Source: Bremerella cremea (GTDB lineage Bacteria > Planctomycetota > Planctomycetia > Pirellulales > Pirellulaceae). From it: a stretch of 64,000 nucleotides of DNA. Made by a program: the position numbers and the translations under genes. How positions within the stretch are numbered: position 1 is the first letter of the stretch; the number at the start of each line of letters is the position of its first letter. This document shows positions 35,069 to 44,264 of this stretch, in pieces. The notes below the pieces were generated by a model. That model had not been told where the DNA came from. It saw nothing but the letters and a program-made list of their open reading frames with translations, and ran no database searches. The DNA lies in NCBI RefSeq assembly GCF_003335505.1, contig NZ_QPEX01000011.1, positions 62,001 through 126,000 of the forward strand. The letters are read 5' to 3'.

Positions 35069-36025
35069 TTATCGATCAACAAAACGCTGCAGCACTTTCA
35101 TGCTGCTTGCGTAGATGTAGGCGTCGTTTTGTTTCGACTTCTGATTGGCTTCGGACCACTCTTGATAGCCGAGTTCCTGAAAGGCCACGTCGTCGACTTT
35201 GCCTAGCTCCAGCAGAATTTCTCGCATTACTTCGTAGCCACGCAAGTTCATGTCGGCCAGCACTGGCGTACCATCGCTATAGCGCACAGCGGCAAGTTCG
35301 CGCATCGCAGGCGAGTTTGGTAAATGGCCTTGAGAGTCGGTTGCTTGCGCGATTGGATTCCACAATACGAATTCTGCATCGTAGGTCAACTGCGTCAACT
35401 CGTTCTGCTGCGACTGGCTTTGCGGCCATGGTCCTTCCGCAGGATAACGCACATCCCCGAGATCGCCGGTTGCAATACCATGTTCGGACCAACGTGTCAT
35501 GCCTTCCAAATACCAACGATTTTTGAAATAGGTGGCGCCATACTGAATCAAATGAAAATACTCGTGTGCAGGAGTTACATTCTTTATGGGATCAACCCGA
35601 TTATTTATCGTAATGCTGAGCGCGCGTTCCCCAGGCTGGCCTTGGGCGATTATCCGAGCCCGACCCGATTCGTCGAAAGCGATACCGTTCGATTTGCTTT
35701 GTCGCAGCGACACTTGAATACATGTGACGCCAGGATAACGTTCAGAGGTTAATGGATCGGGAAATTCCAGCACTTCGCAAAACAACCGATGAGCGACATT
35801 CAGTTGCTTGGCAATATCTTCCACACGATCTGGCACGCCTGATTGGTCTTTGTCGTCTGCGGGAACAGCAGAAGTGCCTTCCAAGGAATAAAAAATTCGA
35901 AACTTGCCTGCGACGAACGTTTGATCCAAGCGTTGCTTCGGCGGATCCGCGGCAAACGATACGGCGCTTCCTAAACCGACTAACACTACGACTAAACCAA
36001 TGCTCCATTGATTCATCAAGCGCAT
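35069..36025 (-). CDS. Secreted zinc-metalloprotease-like protein (HEYFH motif)
   Basis: The protein has 318 residues from ATG 36025, with AAGGAA upstream. The signal peptide is WSIGLVVVLVGLGSAVSFAA. Residues 154-158 are HEYFH, an HExxH zinc motif preceded by a TPA and followed by WYLEGMTRWSEHG, where E174 or E181 may be the third zinc ligand (gluzincin-like). An earlier part has DDKDQSGVPDRVEDIA, a calcium-binding-like loop with the PD-V-D signature of secreted bacterial proteases. No family is certain. It probably acts outside the cytoplasm. Confidence 0.7.
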   Translation of the reverse strand: MRLMNQWSIGLVVVLVGLGSAVSFAADPPKQRLDQTFVAGKFRIFYSLEGTSAVPADDKDQSGVPDRVEDIAKQLNVAHRLFCEVLEFPDPLTSERYPGVTCIQVSLRQSKSNGIAFDESGRARIIAQGQPGERALSITINNRVDPIKNVTPAHEYFHLIQYGATYFKNRWYLEGMTRWSEHGIATGDLGDVRYPAEGPWPQSQSQQNELTQLTYDAEFVLWNPIAQATDSQGHLPNSPAMRELAAVRYSDGTPVLADMNLRGYEVMREILLELGKVDDVAFQELGYQEWSEANQKSKQNDAYIYASSMKVLQRFVDR

Positions 36026-36301
36026 ACCCAATTTCCTTTACAATGGAACAACAAACAGGACGTCTCACGATATCCGCCTATGCTTCTTCTATTAACTATT
36101 GTCGTTCGCTCTTAGTCAATTACAAAGCCGCACAGTCCTTGCTTTTCAGGGATTCTACATAAGAAATGGTTCATCTAAGGGCGTTCTCGCGAAGCTTTGG
36201 GTTGAGTGAGTCGGACGATCTGAATAGCATGAATTCACTTTCCTTAGCAGGACTATCGAATTCGTATCAAGCTCGACTCGAAGCAAGAGAGCATCCGTAC
36301 G

Positions 36302-37153
36302 ATGCCAGCCAAAGCGACCGACGAATTTACCTTCGTCTCTGGCGGCGATAGTGGTTCCAGCAGCGCGGCTCGACGGACGAACAAACTGGCCGCGATTCAA
36401 TCCCCCAAGTTCGTCCTGCTGGGCGGAGACTTGGCGTACGAAAACGGCGAGTCTTCCACAGCATTTTTGAAGTTCATCGATAACTATTCTGCCGACCTTC
36501 GCGACGAGCGCGGGCACCTGATTCCCTTGGTCGCGTGTATCGGCAACCACGAAACGGTCGGCTTCTACGACAAAACACGAAAAGAGGCGCCGTTCTTTTA
36601 TGCCATGTTCGACGGGCTTTATCCTGATACAGGGTATGCCACGCTCGACTTCGGCGATTACCTTTCGGTCGTGCTCACCGACTCTGGTCACACCTCGCCC
36701 ATCGAAGGCGATCAAACCGATTGGCTCGCGCGGCAATTGAAAGCGCGGGAAGACCACCCCAACGTCTTTCTAGTGAATCACGTGCCAATGTATCCTTGCG
36801 TGCGAAACGCAGACGGTGAACTACATGCCTCGATGCGGCAACATTGGAGCCCGCTGTTGGAACGCTACAACGTCGATGCCGCGCTCGAGCATCACGACCA
36901 TGCTTTTAAGCGAACGCATCGCATGCTCGACGGGATGGTAAACGACCGAGGCGTTCTCTACCTGGGGGATGGTTCCTGGGGTAGAATTCGTAACCCCGAA
37001 GGCCCAGACAAACGTTCGTACTTGGCGAAATCGGCCGAGTCCTATCACATGTCACTGCATTGCCTGGCCGGTAAAGATCGCTATCACATGGCGTTGTCGG
37101 ATCGCGGGAAAGTGGTTGATGTAGTCCATACACAGAAGCTGGCTCGGACGTAA
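36302..37153 (+). CDS. Metallophosphoesterase (purple-acid-phosphatase-like), short N-terminus
   Basis: This 283-residue calcineurin-fold enzyme hydrolyses phosphoesters with two metals. Motifs in order are SGGDSG, LLGGDLAYENG, CIGNHETVG, VNHVPMYP and LEHHDHAFKRT. These complete the dimetal site. The family usually carries a signal peptide and an N-terminal beta domain. Here the chain starts directly at the first catalytic strand with no signal peptide, so the true N-terminus may be missing or frame-shifted (upstream frames are broken). Confidence 0.82.
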   Translation: MPAKATDEFTFVSGGDSGSSSAARRTNKLAAIQSPKFVLLGGDLAYENGESSTAFLKFIDNYSADLRDERGHLIPLVACIGNHETVGFYDKTRKEAPFFYAMFDGLYPDTGYATLDFGDYLSVVLTDSGHTSPIEGDQTDWLARQLKAREDHPNVFLVNHVPMYPCVRNADGELHASMRQHWSPLLERYNVDAALEHHDHAFKRTHRMLDGMVNDRGVLYLGDGSWGRIRNPEGPDKRSYLAKSAESYHMSLHCLAGKDRYHMALSDRGKVVDVVHTQKLART

Positions 37154-37186
37154 TTCAACAAGGCATTTAATCTTTTGCGAGGATCT

Positions 37187-37735
37187 ATGTTCGACTTTCT
37201 ATTTCGCCGTGGTAATCCGACCAACGATTGGCAGCGTTCGTCCCATTTGAAATTAACCGCCTCGCTCGATATTCCAGAATTCAATGGTATTCCTCTCGGA
37301 GCGCCATTTGAGCGGGTTTCGTTTCTTGGTCGAGACGATGCCTTCGAATTTGGAGCCCATTGTTACCACGACCTGGGAGTTAGTGTAGAACGATCCTCAG
37401 ACAATAAGATCTCCGGGTTTTGGATCGTGTACGTTGGTGAGGATTACGATAAGTTCCAAACCTATCAAGGAGAACTCACGTGGCAGGGGGAACCTCTTGA
37501 CGTCAACAAACTAAATCAGGACAACCTGTCGGATGTCTTAGGACCCAGGTATTGGCTTGACACGGACGAGGATGAATCGATCGCGTTCTACGAATTTCCG
37601 ACGTACGAAATCCAGGTCGAACTTACGCTTTCCGGCAAAATCAAACGATTTGGGATTTGCCAAGAACCGCTCCTGGCTGATCCGCAACATCGCGAGGCTT
37701 TAGGGGTTACCAAACCTTGGATCTACGATCGGTAA
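37187..37735 (+). CDS. Hypothetical protein
   Basis: This 182-residue soluble protein starts at ATG 37187 behind GCGAGGA. It has alternating strands and turns (GVSVERSSDNKISGFWIVYVG, YEIQVELTLSGKIKRFGI) and no signal peptide. No family is recognised. It lies 33 bases after the phosphoesterase gene on the same strand and converges with the DUF1963 gene. Confidence 0.62.
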   Translation: MFDFLFRRGNPTNDWQRSSHLKLTASLDIPEFNGIPLGAPFERVSFLGRDDAFEFGAHCYHDLGVSVERSSDNKISGFWIVYVGEDYDKFQTYQGELTWQGEPLDVNKLNQDNLSDVLGPRYWLDTDEDESIAFYEFPTYEIQVELTLSGKIKRFGICQEPLLADPQHREALGVTKPWIYDR

Positions 37736-37748
37736 GAACGGCTATCCT

Positions 37749-38711
37749 CTATCCGGTGTTTCCGATCACGGCCACGGCCTTCTCGAAATCGGTGTTCTCA
37801 AGGTCCGTTCGTCGGATCCAAAAGCAAAGCGACCCGCCGTTTCCCCAGCGCCAGCCGGCGTCTTGTTCGTGATGTTGGATGGTATCGTCGCTGTCGAACT
37901 TGGCCAGCATGATCCATGACTTCAGATCGTCGGAGGCTGGCTTACCGGTCCGCTGTTCGTAGAACCGCTGGGCGTCGACCCGCATGTCGGTTCCCAGCGG
38001 TTCGTGCACCGAACCTAGCAGGCGATGATCGATACGCCGTTTGCCTCGACGATGGCCGTGCATCTCCTGCATCATTTCTAAAGCGCGACTCCATTCGTTC
38101 GAGTCGACATCTTCTTCGGTCATTTCGTCAGCGCGCGTTAGAAGAAGTTTCAGCGAGTCCTTATCCAGCGATAGCGCGCGGCGGAAGCTAACGCGATGTT
38201 CCGAATAGGGACGGAACATGGGAGGCTGATAGTGGGGAAGTTTCTGATTGGCAGGTACTTTAGGTTCCCTCAATTCGGGAAATTCTGATCGAAGCAGAGG
38301 GGCTTCTTCCGGGGCGAAAGTAACCCAGCCGAACGGATACTCCCTCGATTCTGGTCGTAGCAAACAGGTATGGTTCGATTGCCAATCGGCTAAGATATCG
38401 AACCAAAAGTAAAGCCAGCCATCGCGCGGCAGTGGCACCGCTTCGCGGCATTCCTCGGGTAAACTGGCCAAATGAAACTGGGCTAGAAACTGAAGCGGGT
38501 GCTCGGCATTGGGCCGAACCGGCCAAAAGGTGCCTTCGGCTAGATGAGGAAGTCCGCCAAATTTGGAAGTGCCTATCCGCAACGAACGACCAGCCTTCGA
38601 ACCTACATTCAAACGGACCGCTGGTTCAACGCCATCTTGAATCAAAGCGTTGTGACGTTCTAGTCCATATTTGCTGACCAGGCGATCCAGGGATATATCC
38701 GTTCTCGTCAT
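37749..38711 (-). CDS. DUF1963 (YwqG-like) family protein
   Basis: This 320-residue cytoplasmic protein has the two-half architecture of DUF1963. One half has SKFGGLPHLAEGTFWPVRPN and PLQFLAQFHLASLP; the other has HRLLGSVHEPLGTDMR followed by WIMLAKFDSDD and GGSLCFWIRRTDLENTDFEKA. The Trp/Gly-rich motifs match the YwqG fold. Its role is unknown, though relatives are often found in defence or toxin-immunity neighbourhoods; no such genes are evident here. Confidence 0.82.
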   Translation of the reverse strand: MTRTDISLDRLVSKYGLERHNALIQDGVEPAVRLNVGSKAGRSLRIGTSKFGGLPHLAEGTFWPVRPNAEHPLQFLAQFHLASLPEECREAVPLPRDGWLYFWFDILADWQSNHTCLLRPESREYPFGWVTFAPEEAPLLRSEFPELREPKVPANQKLPHYQPPMFRPYSEHRVSFRRALSLDKDSLKLLLTRADEMTEEDVDSNEWSRALEMMQEMHGHRRGKRRIDHRLLGSVHEPLGTDMRVDAQRFYEQRTGKPASDDLKSWIMLAKFDSDDTIQHHEQDAGWRWGNGGSLCFWIRRTDLENTDFEKAVAVIGNTG

Positions 38712-39067
38712 CGATCTTGTCGCAGTTGTGAAATCGATCGTTATTTTCAGTTCTTATTCTAAGAAAACAACGTACTACACAACGATTCTAACTAAACGCT
38801 GCGCAAACTCGTCGAAAGTTCTTTCAAAGCCAAAAGAAGCTCTGCTGTGCCAGAGGCTAAGAATTTCGCCTTATCGACAAACAACCGAGCGGTATCTCAT
38901 CTTCGTGGACTAAAAAACTCGTGCGTCAACGACCGTACAGACCTTACAATCCGACGAGACGTTACGACGACTCGTCGGCTGTGATAATATCGATGCGTCA
39001 CACATGGGCGGTGCTACATTTTGTGAGGTCTTTTCTCGACCGCTGCTTGTTATTGGGGGGGAACAAC
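38712..39067. other. Intergenic region before the SPFH operon
   Basis: This 356-base divergent gap has no convincing gene. The frame open from 38921 into the SPFH gene lacks protein-like composition. A TGTGATAATAT near 38980-38990 could be an extended -10 of the SPFH operon. Confidence 0.45.
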
Positions 39068-40069
39068 ATGATCGAGTTTGTAGTGGGGCTTACTTTAGGC
39101 TTCCTGGCGTACGTATTTTTTCGCGTTGTCTTAACTGGCTTTTATGTGATTCCTCCCGATCAACGGGCCGTGATCACCACCTTTGGCAGGGCCGATCGGC
39201 TATCGTCCGATTTCAACGAACCATTGGACGATCCAAACTTAACCGAAGAAGAAAAGAAACGGTACACCTACCCCAAGGTCAAAGTCGTCGGCCCAGGCGG
39301 TCCCTATTTTAAGATGCCGTGGCAAGAGGTTCACAAGGTGAACGTCGCCACACGCAGTATCGATCTGGTTTGGGATCCGACCAAGAAACAGGACACCATC
39401 GAAGCGGTCACGAAAGACAATCTCACCACCGGCGTCAACGGTCAAATCCGTTACCGCGTGAGTGAAAACAATATGTATGCGTTTCTTTTCGGCGTCGAAA
39501 GTCCTTTGGAACATATCATGGGCTACTTCGTTAGCGTGCTGCGCGAACGGATTGCCACCTTCAGCGATCCGAAAGGGGCCAGCTTGCTTGCCAAACCCAG
39601 CGACGATGATGACGAAGCCCGTACAACGATCGATCTTTCAGAAGGCGTTTCGATCAACGATTTGCGGAAGAATCTGCCTCTGCTAAATGCCTACATGGAA
39701 GAACAATGCCGCTGCACGCCGGGGCGTTATGGGGTGGAACTTGATGCGGCGCTGATTACCACGATCGATCCACCACCGGAGGTCGATCGTGCGCTTTCGG
39801 CGATTAACAGCACCCGCAATCAAGTGGCCGCCGATATCAGCACCGCCCAAGCCGATGCCGAGCAACAAATCACCATGAGCAAACGAGCCGTCGATATCGC
39901 CTCGAACAACGCCCAAGCTGAAGTCGCTCCACTGCGCGAACTGGCGCGCACGCTCACACAGATCAAATCGGAAGGGGGAACGTCGGCACTGCGGGCATAT
40001 ATCCGCGACATGCGCGTGCCACTACTCGCCCGCGCGACCAGTGTCGTGCAAACGCAGGACGAAAAGTAA
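39068..40069 (+). CDS. SPFH/Band 7 membrane protein (first of a pair)
   Basis: This 333-residue stomatin/prohibitin/flotillin/HflK-type protein starts at ATG 39068 behind a GGGGGG Shine-Dalgarno. One N-terminal membrane helix (MIEFVVGLTLGFLAYVFFRV) precedes the SPFH domain (VIPPDQRAVITTFGRADRL...TTGVNGQIRYRV). A helical stretch follows, with Ala-rich coiled-coil segments (STAQADAEQQITMSKRAVDI). Such proteins assemble ring- or cage-like structures on membranes and often control proteases. It pairs with a second SPFH gene 56 bases downstream, as HflK-HflC pairs do. Confidence 0.88.
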   Translation: MIEFVVGLTLGFLAYVFFRVVLTGFYVIPPDQRAVITTFGRADRLSSDFNEPLDDPNLTEEEKKRYTYPKVKVVGPGGPYFKMPWQEVHKVNVATRSIDLVWDPTKKQDTIEAVTKDNLTTGVNGQIRYRVSENNMYAFLFGVESPLEHIMGYFVSVLRERIATFSDPKGASLLAKPSDDDDEARTTIDLSEGVSINDLRKNLPLLNAYMEEQCRCTPGRYGVELDAALITTIDPPPEVDRALSAINSTRNQVAADISTAQADAEQQITMSKRAVDIASNNAQAEVAPLRELARTLTQIKSEGGTSALRAYIRDMRVPLLARATSVVQTQDEK

Positions 40070-40125
40070 TTTCGCCGCCAGATTGATTTTACCTAGCAAA
40101 TCACTTTTCCCCAGAGATCTTTGTT

Positions 40126-41061
40126 ATGTTCCCCACTTTGGTTGCTATTGGATTTTTCGTTGGCCTCTCGTTCATTCCCATTCTGCTGCGAATGGCGACC
40201 GGTTTTGGTTTGTATGTGGTCGTGAAGGAATGCGAGTCGCATGTCTACACGCTGTTCGGCAAAGTGATGGGCACGATCGACGAGCCTGGTCTGCACTTTC
40301 CGATCTCAATTTTTGGTCCAGGTGCGCTTCTGGTCCCGTTCTTTGGTAAACGACATATCGTCAGCACTGCCCTGCGGCAACATTACCTTCGCGGTCAAAT
40401 GGTCAACTCGGAAGAAGGAACACCGATGGGGGTGGGCCTCTGGTACGAGATGGAAGTGAACGACCCGGTCGCTTATTTGTTTATCAACACGAATCCGGAA
40501 GGTTCGCTGCAAGCCAACGTAGCCTCGAGTGCGATCAGCACACTCTCGAACTTGGAAATGGACAAGATGCTGGAAGACCGTCACAGCCTCAGTCGCACCG
40601 TTCGCGCTGCCGTTTCGCCACTGAGCGAAAAATGGGGCTATCGGCTGGGCTCGGTCTATATCCGCAAGGTCTTCTTTACCGATGTGCAGATGGTGCACAA
40701 CATTACCGACAAAGTGGTCAAACGTCTGATTCAAGTCACCAGTGCGATGAAACAAGATGGCGATAACCGGGTCGGTTTGATCAAGAGTGAAACGGCCAAA
40801 GAGGTCTCGCAGAAGATGGCCGAAGCTGGGGCGATGCGGCCTGATATTGTCGGGCAGATGCTCAACCAAATCAGCAAGGCCGATCCAGAGATCATGGACG
40901 CCACGCTCGAAGTGATGGAAGTCGAGAATTTGCTGGCCTCAGGCGCGGCGATCAGCATCATCCCGCGCGGAAGCAACGTCCTGCTGAATTTAAACAGCGG
41001 CGATGGCAAACACCCTTCCGATCAACGAAGTTACGGGGAAGTTGAAGAACCTCGCCGTTAA
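40126..41061 (+). CDS. SPFH/Band 7 membrane protein (second of a pair)
   Basis: This 311-residue protein has an N-terminal membrane helix (LVAIGFFVGLSFIPILLRM). The SPFH core includes ESHVYTLFGKVMGTIDEPGLHFP and the strand MGVGLWYEMEVNDPVAYLF. Helices with Glu/Lys/Ala (KSETAKEVSQKMAEAGAM) follow. It is distinct from its neighbour, so the two may form a hetero-oligomer. The gene lies 56 bases after the first member on the same strand. Confidence 0.85.
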   Translation: MFPTLVAIGFFVGLSFIPILLRMATGFGLYVVVKECESHVYTLFGKVMGTIDEPGLHFPISIFGPGALLVPFFGKRHIVSTALRQHYLRGQMVNSEEGTPMGVGLWYEMEVNDPVAYLFINTNPEGSLQANVASSAISTLSNLEMDKMLEDRHSLSRTVRAAVSPLSEKWGYRLGSVYIRKVFFTDVQMVHNITDKVVKRLIQVTSAMKQDGDNRVGLIKSETAKEVSQKMAEAGAMRPDIVGQMLNQISKADPEIMDATLEVMEVENLLASGAAISIIPRGSNVLLNLNSGDGKHPSDQRSYGEVEEPRR

Positions 41062-41564
41062 GGGACTAGGGCCATGCCCCCAGAATAGAACGAACACTTC
41101 CGGCACCAGGCCGTTCGTCGTTCGTCGTTCGTCGTTCGTCGTTCGTCGTTCGGAAGGGCCTAGCCTGGCCGATGGCGTTTTTCAAGTTGTCTTGGGAGAC
41201 TAACCACCCGCGATGATTCTTCGCGTGGCGGAATTTGCGATACAAAAAAGCCAAAGCGGAATTTCCCAATCCCAGCGTCCAGCAAATTGAACTTGCCCGG
41301 AGTTAAGCTGATGCGTGGGCAACTGAACGAAGGAATCGCCTTGCTGGCCGAGAGCGTAACCAGGCGCCGTCAATAATTGGCGATTGGCTTTCTACTGCGG
41401 TAACAAGTTATTCGGGCTGAGACGATCAGAGAGGCGATTCCCTAGCCAGTTTGATCAACAAGTTACCCTTTTTCGGTGACAAAAGACGAACTGCTTGACT
41501 AAACTCATGATAGCTCTTCTCCGCAACTATCAGATTTTATCGCTTTGTTTGCAAGGCTTCTTCA
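41062..41564. other. Intergenic region (503 bases) with a tandem repeat and a possible gene remnant
   Basis: It contains the GTTCGTC tandem array (41113-41152). About 41222-41300 includes a protein-like frame (KKAKAEFPNPSVQQIELARS then a stop) with no start, possibly a gene remnant. GTGACA at 41476 and TAAACT at 41500, 18 bases apart, may be the DUF2569 promoter. Confidence 0.4.
41113..41152. repeat. Tandem heptamer array (GTTCGTC)
   Basis: Five perfect copies and a partial sixth of the 7-base unit GTTCGTC run without interruption. Such arrays can change copy number by slippage. It lies outside genes, 52 bases after the second SPFH gene. Confidence 0.9.
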
Positions 41565-42098
41565 ATGGATCCATACACTTCCCCAACCCTTGAACCGAAA
41601 CCAGACGACAACCAATTAACCCAAGAAGAGAAAGAAAAGCTAAACGGTTTAAGCGGTTGGTTGGTACTGGTGGGAATAGGGGTTGTTATTGGTCCGCTAC
41701 GCATCGGTGCGATGATGCTGATGACCTACCCGCCAATATTCCAAACGGATACTTGGGCATTACTCACCACGCCAGGGAGCGAGCATTACAAAGCGCTGTG
41801 GGCCCCGATCATTATTGCCGAGATTGCCATCAATGGCCTGCAACTTTTGGCATGCCTCTATATGATTTATCTTTTTTTCGCCAAGAAAGCCGCGTTTCCC
41901 AAATGGTACATTGGGCTCTCATTGTTTGTGACCGCGTTCATCGTTATCGATGCCTTCGCGGTTAAGATGGTACTGCCAGAGGCGCCGATATTTGATCAGG
42001 ATACTCTCAGAGAACTAGTTCGGAGCGTTGTTGGGTGTGCTATTTGGGTTCCATACATGCTTGTTTCCAAGCGTGTTAAGGCTACCTTCACGAACTAA
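41565..42098 (+). CDS. DUF2569 family membrane protein
   Basis: This 177-residue inner-membrane protein has four predicted helices. The family opening LNGLSGWLVLVGIGVVIGPL and the final SVVGCAIWVPYMLVSKRVKATF are typical. Helices run near 30-50, 85-105, 115-135 and 145-165. The function of DUF2569 is unknown. Confidence 0.85.
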   Translation: MDPYTSPTLEPKPDDNQLTQEEKEKLNGLSGWLVLVGIGVVIGPLRIGAMMLMTYPPIFQTDTWALLTTPGSEHYKALWAPIIIAEIAINGLQLLACLYMIYLFFAKKAAFPKWYIGLSLFVTAFIVIDAFAVKMVLPEAPIFDQDTLRELVRSVVGCAIWVPYMLVSKRVKATFTN

Positions 42099-42108
42099 TC
42101 GCTGGTCT

Positions 42109-42834
42109 TCAAAGCGCTTGAGGTAGGTTTCGGTCCATTTGGTCCGAATTAGAGAAACGGTCGTGCCAGGCTTGCACTTCGTTGCGAACCTCTTGCATGG
42201 CCGCTTCCGGCGTCTCGGCAGTCGCTTCAAAGCGGCGCGAGTACTCGGCCAAACCAATCTTGATGGTCACTGTGCAATGAAAACGGTAGACCCGTGGCGA
42301 ATTGCCCCAAGATTCCAGACGAATATAAGTGGCGCCGAGTCGGTCTAGTTCCACTTGAATGTCGGTTGTATTTTCGTTGATGATTCCGCTCGAAGGCACC
42401 TGCGGAACCGTCAAGCGATCGCTCGGCAGCGGCAAGTCGTCAATCGGGTCGTTTTGCGGCGGAACGAACTGGGGAGGTTCACTCGTTTGCCTGACAATCT
42501 GAGAGGGCATCTCCCAGTTGGTCGGTTGAACCGGACCATGTTCGGATGCCGCTCGATGAAGCTCGGAGGAATCGTATTCAGCAAAATGGGCCGTAGGAGA
42601 AACGGCGACTTTTTCATGTACGGTTGGGGGAGTCGTGGCGAGCACCGGAAACGATGCTAGCTTGTCCGAAGTTCGCACAGGCGGAATCGGAGGAGACGCC
42701 GTCTCGGTCTTGCTTTCCGGCAGAAAACCTTTGAGGGCTCCATGAACGCCCTCAGGCATGATCGCCACAATGGGCAGCCCGATTAAGAACAGCAATACGA
42801 TTAGCGAACGGATCGTTGTTAATTCCGAGTTCAC
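42109..42834 (-). CDS. Hypothetical membrane-anchored protein
   Basis: The protein has 241 residues with one N-terminal hydrophobic helix (IRSLIVLLFLIGLPIVAIM), either an uncleaved anchor or a signal peptide. A Pro/Ser/Thr-rich linker spans to about 150, followed by a C-terminal globular region (QVELDRLGATYIRLESWG, FHCTVTIKIGLAEYSRRFEATAE). No family is known. It converges with the DUF2569 gene 10 bases away. Confidence 0.6.
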   Translation of the reverse strand: MNSELTTIRSLIVLLFLIGLPIVAIMPEGVHGALKGFLPESKTETASPPIPPVRTSDKLASFPVLATTPPTVHEKVAVSPTAHFAEYDSSELHRAASEHGPVQPTNWEMPSQIVRQTSEPPQFVPPQNDPIDDLPLPSDRLTVPQVPSSGIINENTTDIQVELDRLGATYIRLESWGNSPRVYRFHCTVTIKIGLAEYSRRFEATAETPEAAMQEVRNEVQAWHDRFSNSDQMDRNLPQAL

Positions 42835-43020
42835 TTGGCACTTCTTTCACGTAGGTCCATCTACAGAAGCTGTCCATCGTAGATCACAACGTCTCGGAGG
42901 CAAATAGTAATTTGTAGCCAAACTAGAAGCGAAAAACGCTTTGGGCGGAAATTACCGTAGAAGAGGCAAACCAGGTAAGAACGTCCAGCCCCATGGCCAC
43001 TTACTGTCGGCCCAACAAAA

Positions 43021-43054
43021 AAACCGACCGCCTGACGAATCAAGCGGCCGGTTT
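43021..43054 (-). terminator. Terminator of the EF-hand protein gene
   Basis: AAACCG-CCGC pairs with GCGG-CGGTTT around a 12-base loop, with one mismatch. On the minus strand it is followed by a T-run. Confidence 0.7.
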
Positions 43055-43117
43055 CCGGAAATATCGCTACTAAGACCACTACTTTTCAATAGGCACAGCA
43101 GTCCGCAGCGGGTGAAC

Positions 43118-43807
43118 TTAGTTGTTGTCGCCGTCGCGAGGTCCACGAGGACCACCTTCACCATCGCGAGGACCACGACGTGGGCCCCTTTCGCCGTCGC
43201 GAGGACCGCGAGCCCCTTCAGGGCGATCGCCACCGCGACCACCAAAACCGGGGCGTTGTTGGCCCATTTCCTTCAGCTTCGCTTTTTGTTCTTCGGTCAA
43301 GATAGAAGCAAGCTTTTTCTCGACTTCTTCTTGCAGGGCGCGGACGTCACGGCGTTGTTCTTCGCTCAAGCCAAGGCGTTCCATCAAGAAGGGAGGCATC
43401 ACCATCCCAGGCTGGAACCCCATTCCGGCTCCTGGCCCCATTCCGCGACCCCCTTGTCCGCCTTCACCACGGCCGGGACCACCCTGACCAGGTCCACGGC
43501 TGAACGATGCAGTGAGTTCTTCCTTGGTTAGGAAGCCATCTTTGTCGGTATCGACTCGCTCGAACATGGCGGCCATGCGGCTTTCGCCCAGTTCTTCCTT
43601 CGAGAGCTTGCCGTCGCCGTCTTTATCCCTTTGCATAACGCGTTGGAGAATTTGTTCAGGATCGAATTGACCGCCACCACGGGGGCCACCTTCACGCGGG
43701 CCTCGAGGACCCCGTTCACCATCTTGGGCATTGACCGATGCCGCCGTCGCACCTACCAACAACACCGAGAAAATAGCCAGTGATTGTTTCCAATAAGTCT
43801 TCATCAT
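43118..43807 (-). CDS. Secreted EF-hand protein with Gly/Arg-rich ends
   Basis: The protein has 229 residues with a signal peptide (WKQSLAIFSVLLVGATAASVNA). Two EF-hand loops follow: DKDGDGKLSKEE and DTDKDGFLTKEE, with all calcium-liganding positions filled. A helical segment (ERLGLSEEQRRDVRALQEEV, ASILTEEQKAKLKEM) resembles the Spy/CpxP-type LTxxQ pattern. The Gly/Arg/Pro/Asp-rich C-terminal tail is low complexity. Such fusions of calcium-binding and chaperone-like helices are known in planctomycetes. It is probably periplasmic. Two ATGs (43807 and 43804) are possible. Confidence 0.82.
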   Translation of the reverse strand: MMKTYWKQSLAIFSVLLVGATAASVNAQDGERGPRGPREGGPRGGGQFDPEQILQRVMQRDKDGDGKLSKEELGESRMAAMFERVDTDKDGFLTKEELTASFSRGPGQGGPGRGEGGQGGRGMGPGAGMGFQPGMVMPPFLMERLGLSEEQRRDVRALQEEVEKKLASILTEEQKAKLKEMGQQRPGFGGRGGDRPEGARGPRDGERGPRRGPRDGEGGPRGPRDGDNN

Positions 43808-44264
43808 TTATTCACTCTATGATTTGCATTAACAGGGAGAAATGGCTGCTGCGTAGCAAAGGGCACGCTTGTAAGCCGAAATTAGTAAGGACACAAACCG
43901 TTCGCGTTTCCATGGATTATCGCAGCGAAATTCAGCTTGTTTTTGCCAGGGAAATCATCCCTTGTCTTCAGTGATAAACCAACCAAAACAAGGAAAGTTA
44001 CGGTCGGTTCTTAATTTTGTTTTCAGAAGCCAACTAGCGAGACTACTCGAAACCGGCAGGGGTTAACGGCAGCACTAAGTGGGCCAGCCCAGGGTGCCAA
44101 GCACTTTCCGGATCAGAAAGAAGGAGGGCACCTTGCTATTGGATTAAACCACTAGCCCCGGCAAGAGTTCCGAATTATTACTAGAGAAACCGTTTTCGTC
44201 CGTTGAACTTCACGGCGATTTGGTCTCGCAGAAGAAAAGCAAACAGGTGGCAGATCGCGCAAAA
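43808..44264. other. Intergenic region
   Basis: About 460 bases without a credible gene, up to the TolC-like gene terminator. The short frame at 43780-43974 is not protein-like. Confidence 0.5.

Noticed and set aside
41113..41152. Possible CRISPR array
   Set aside because: The unit is a 7-base tandem repeat with no spacers, so it is a simple microsatellite-type repeat.
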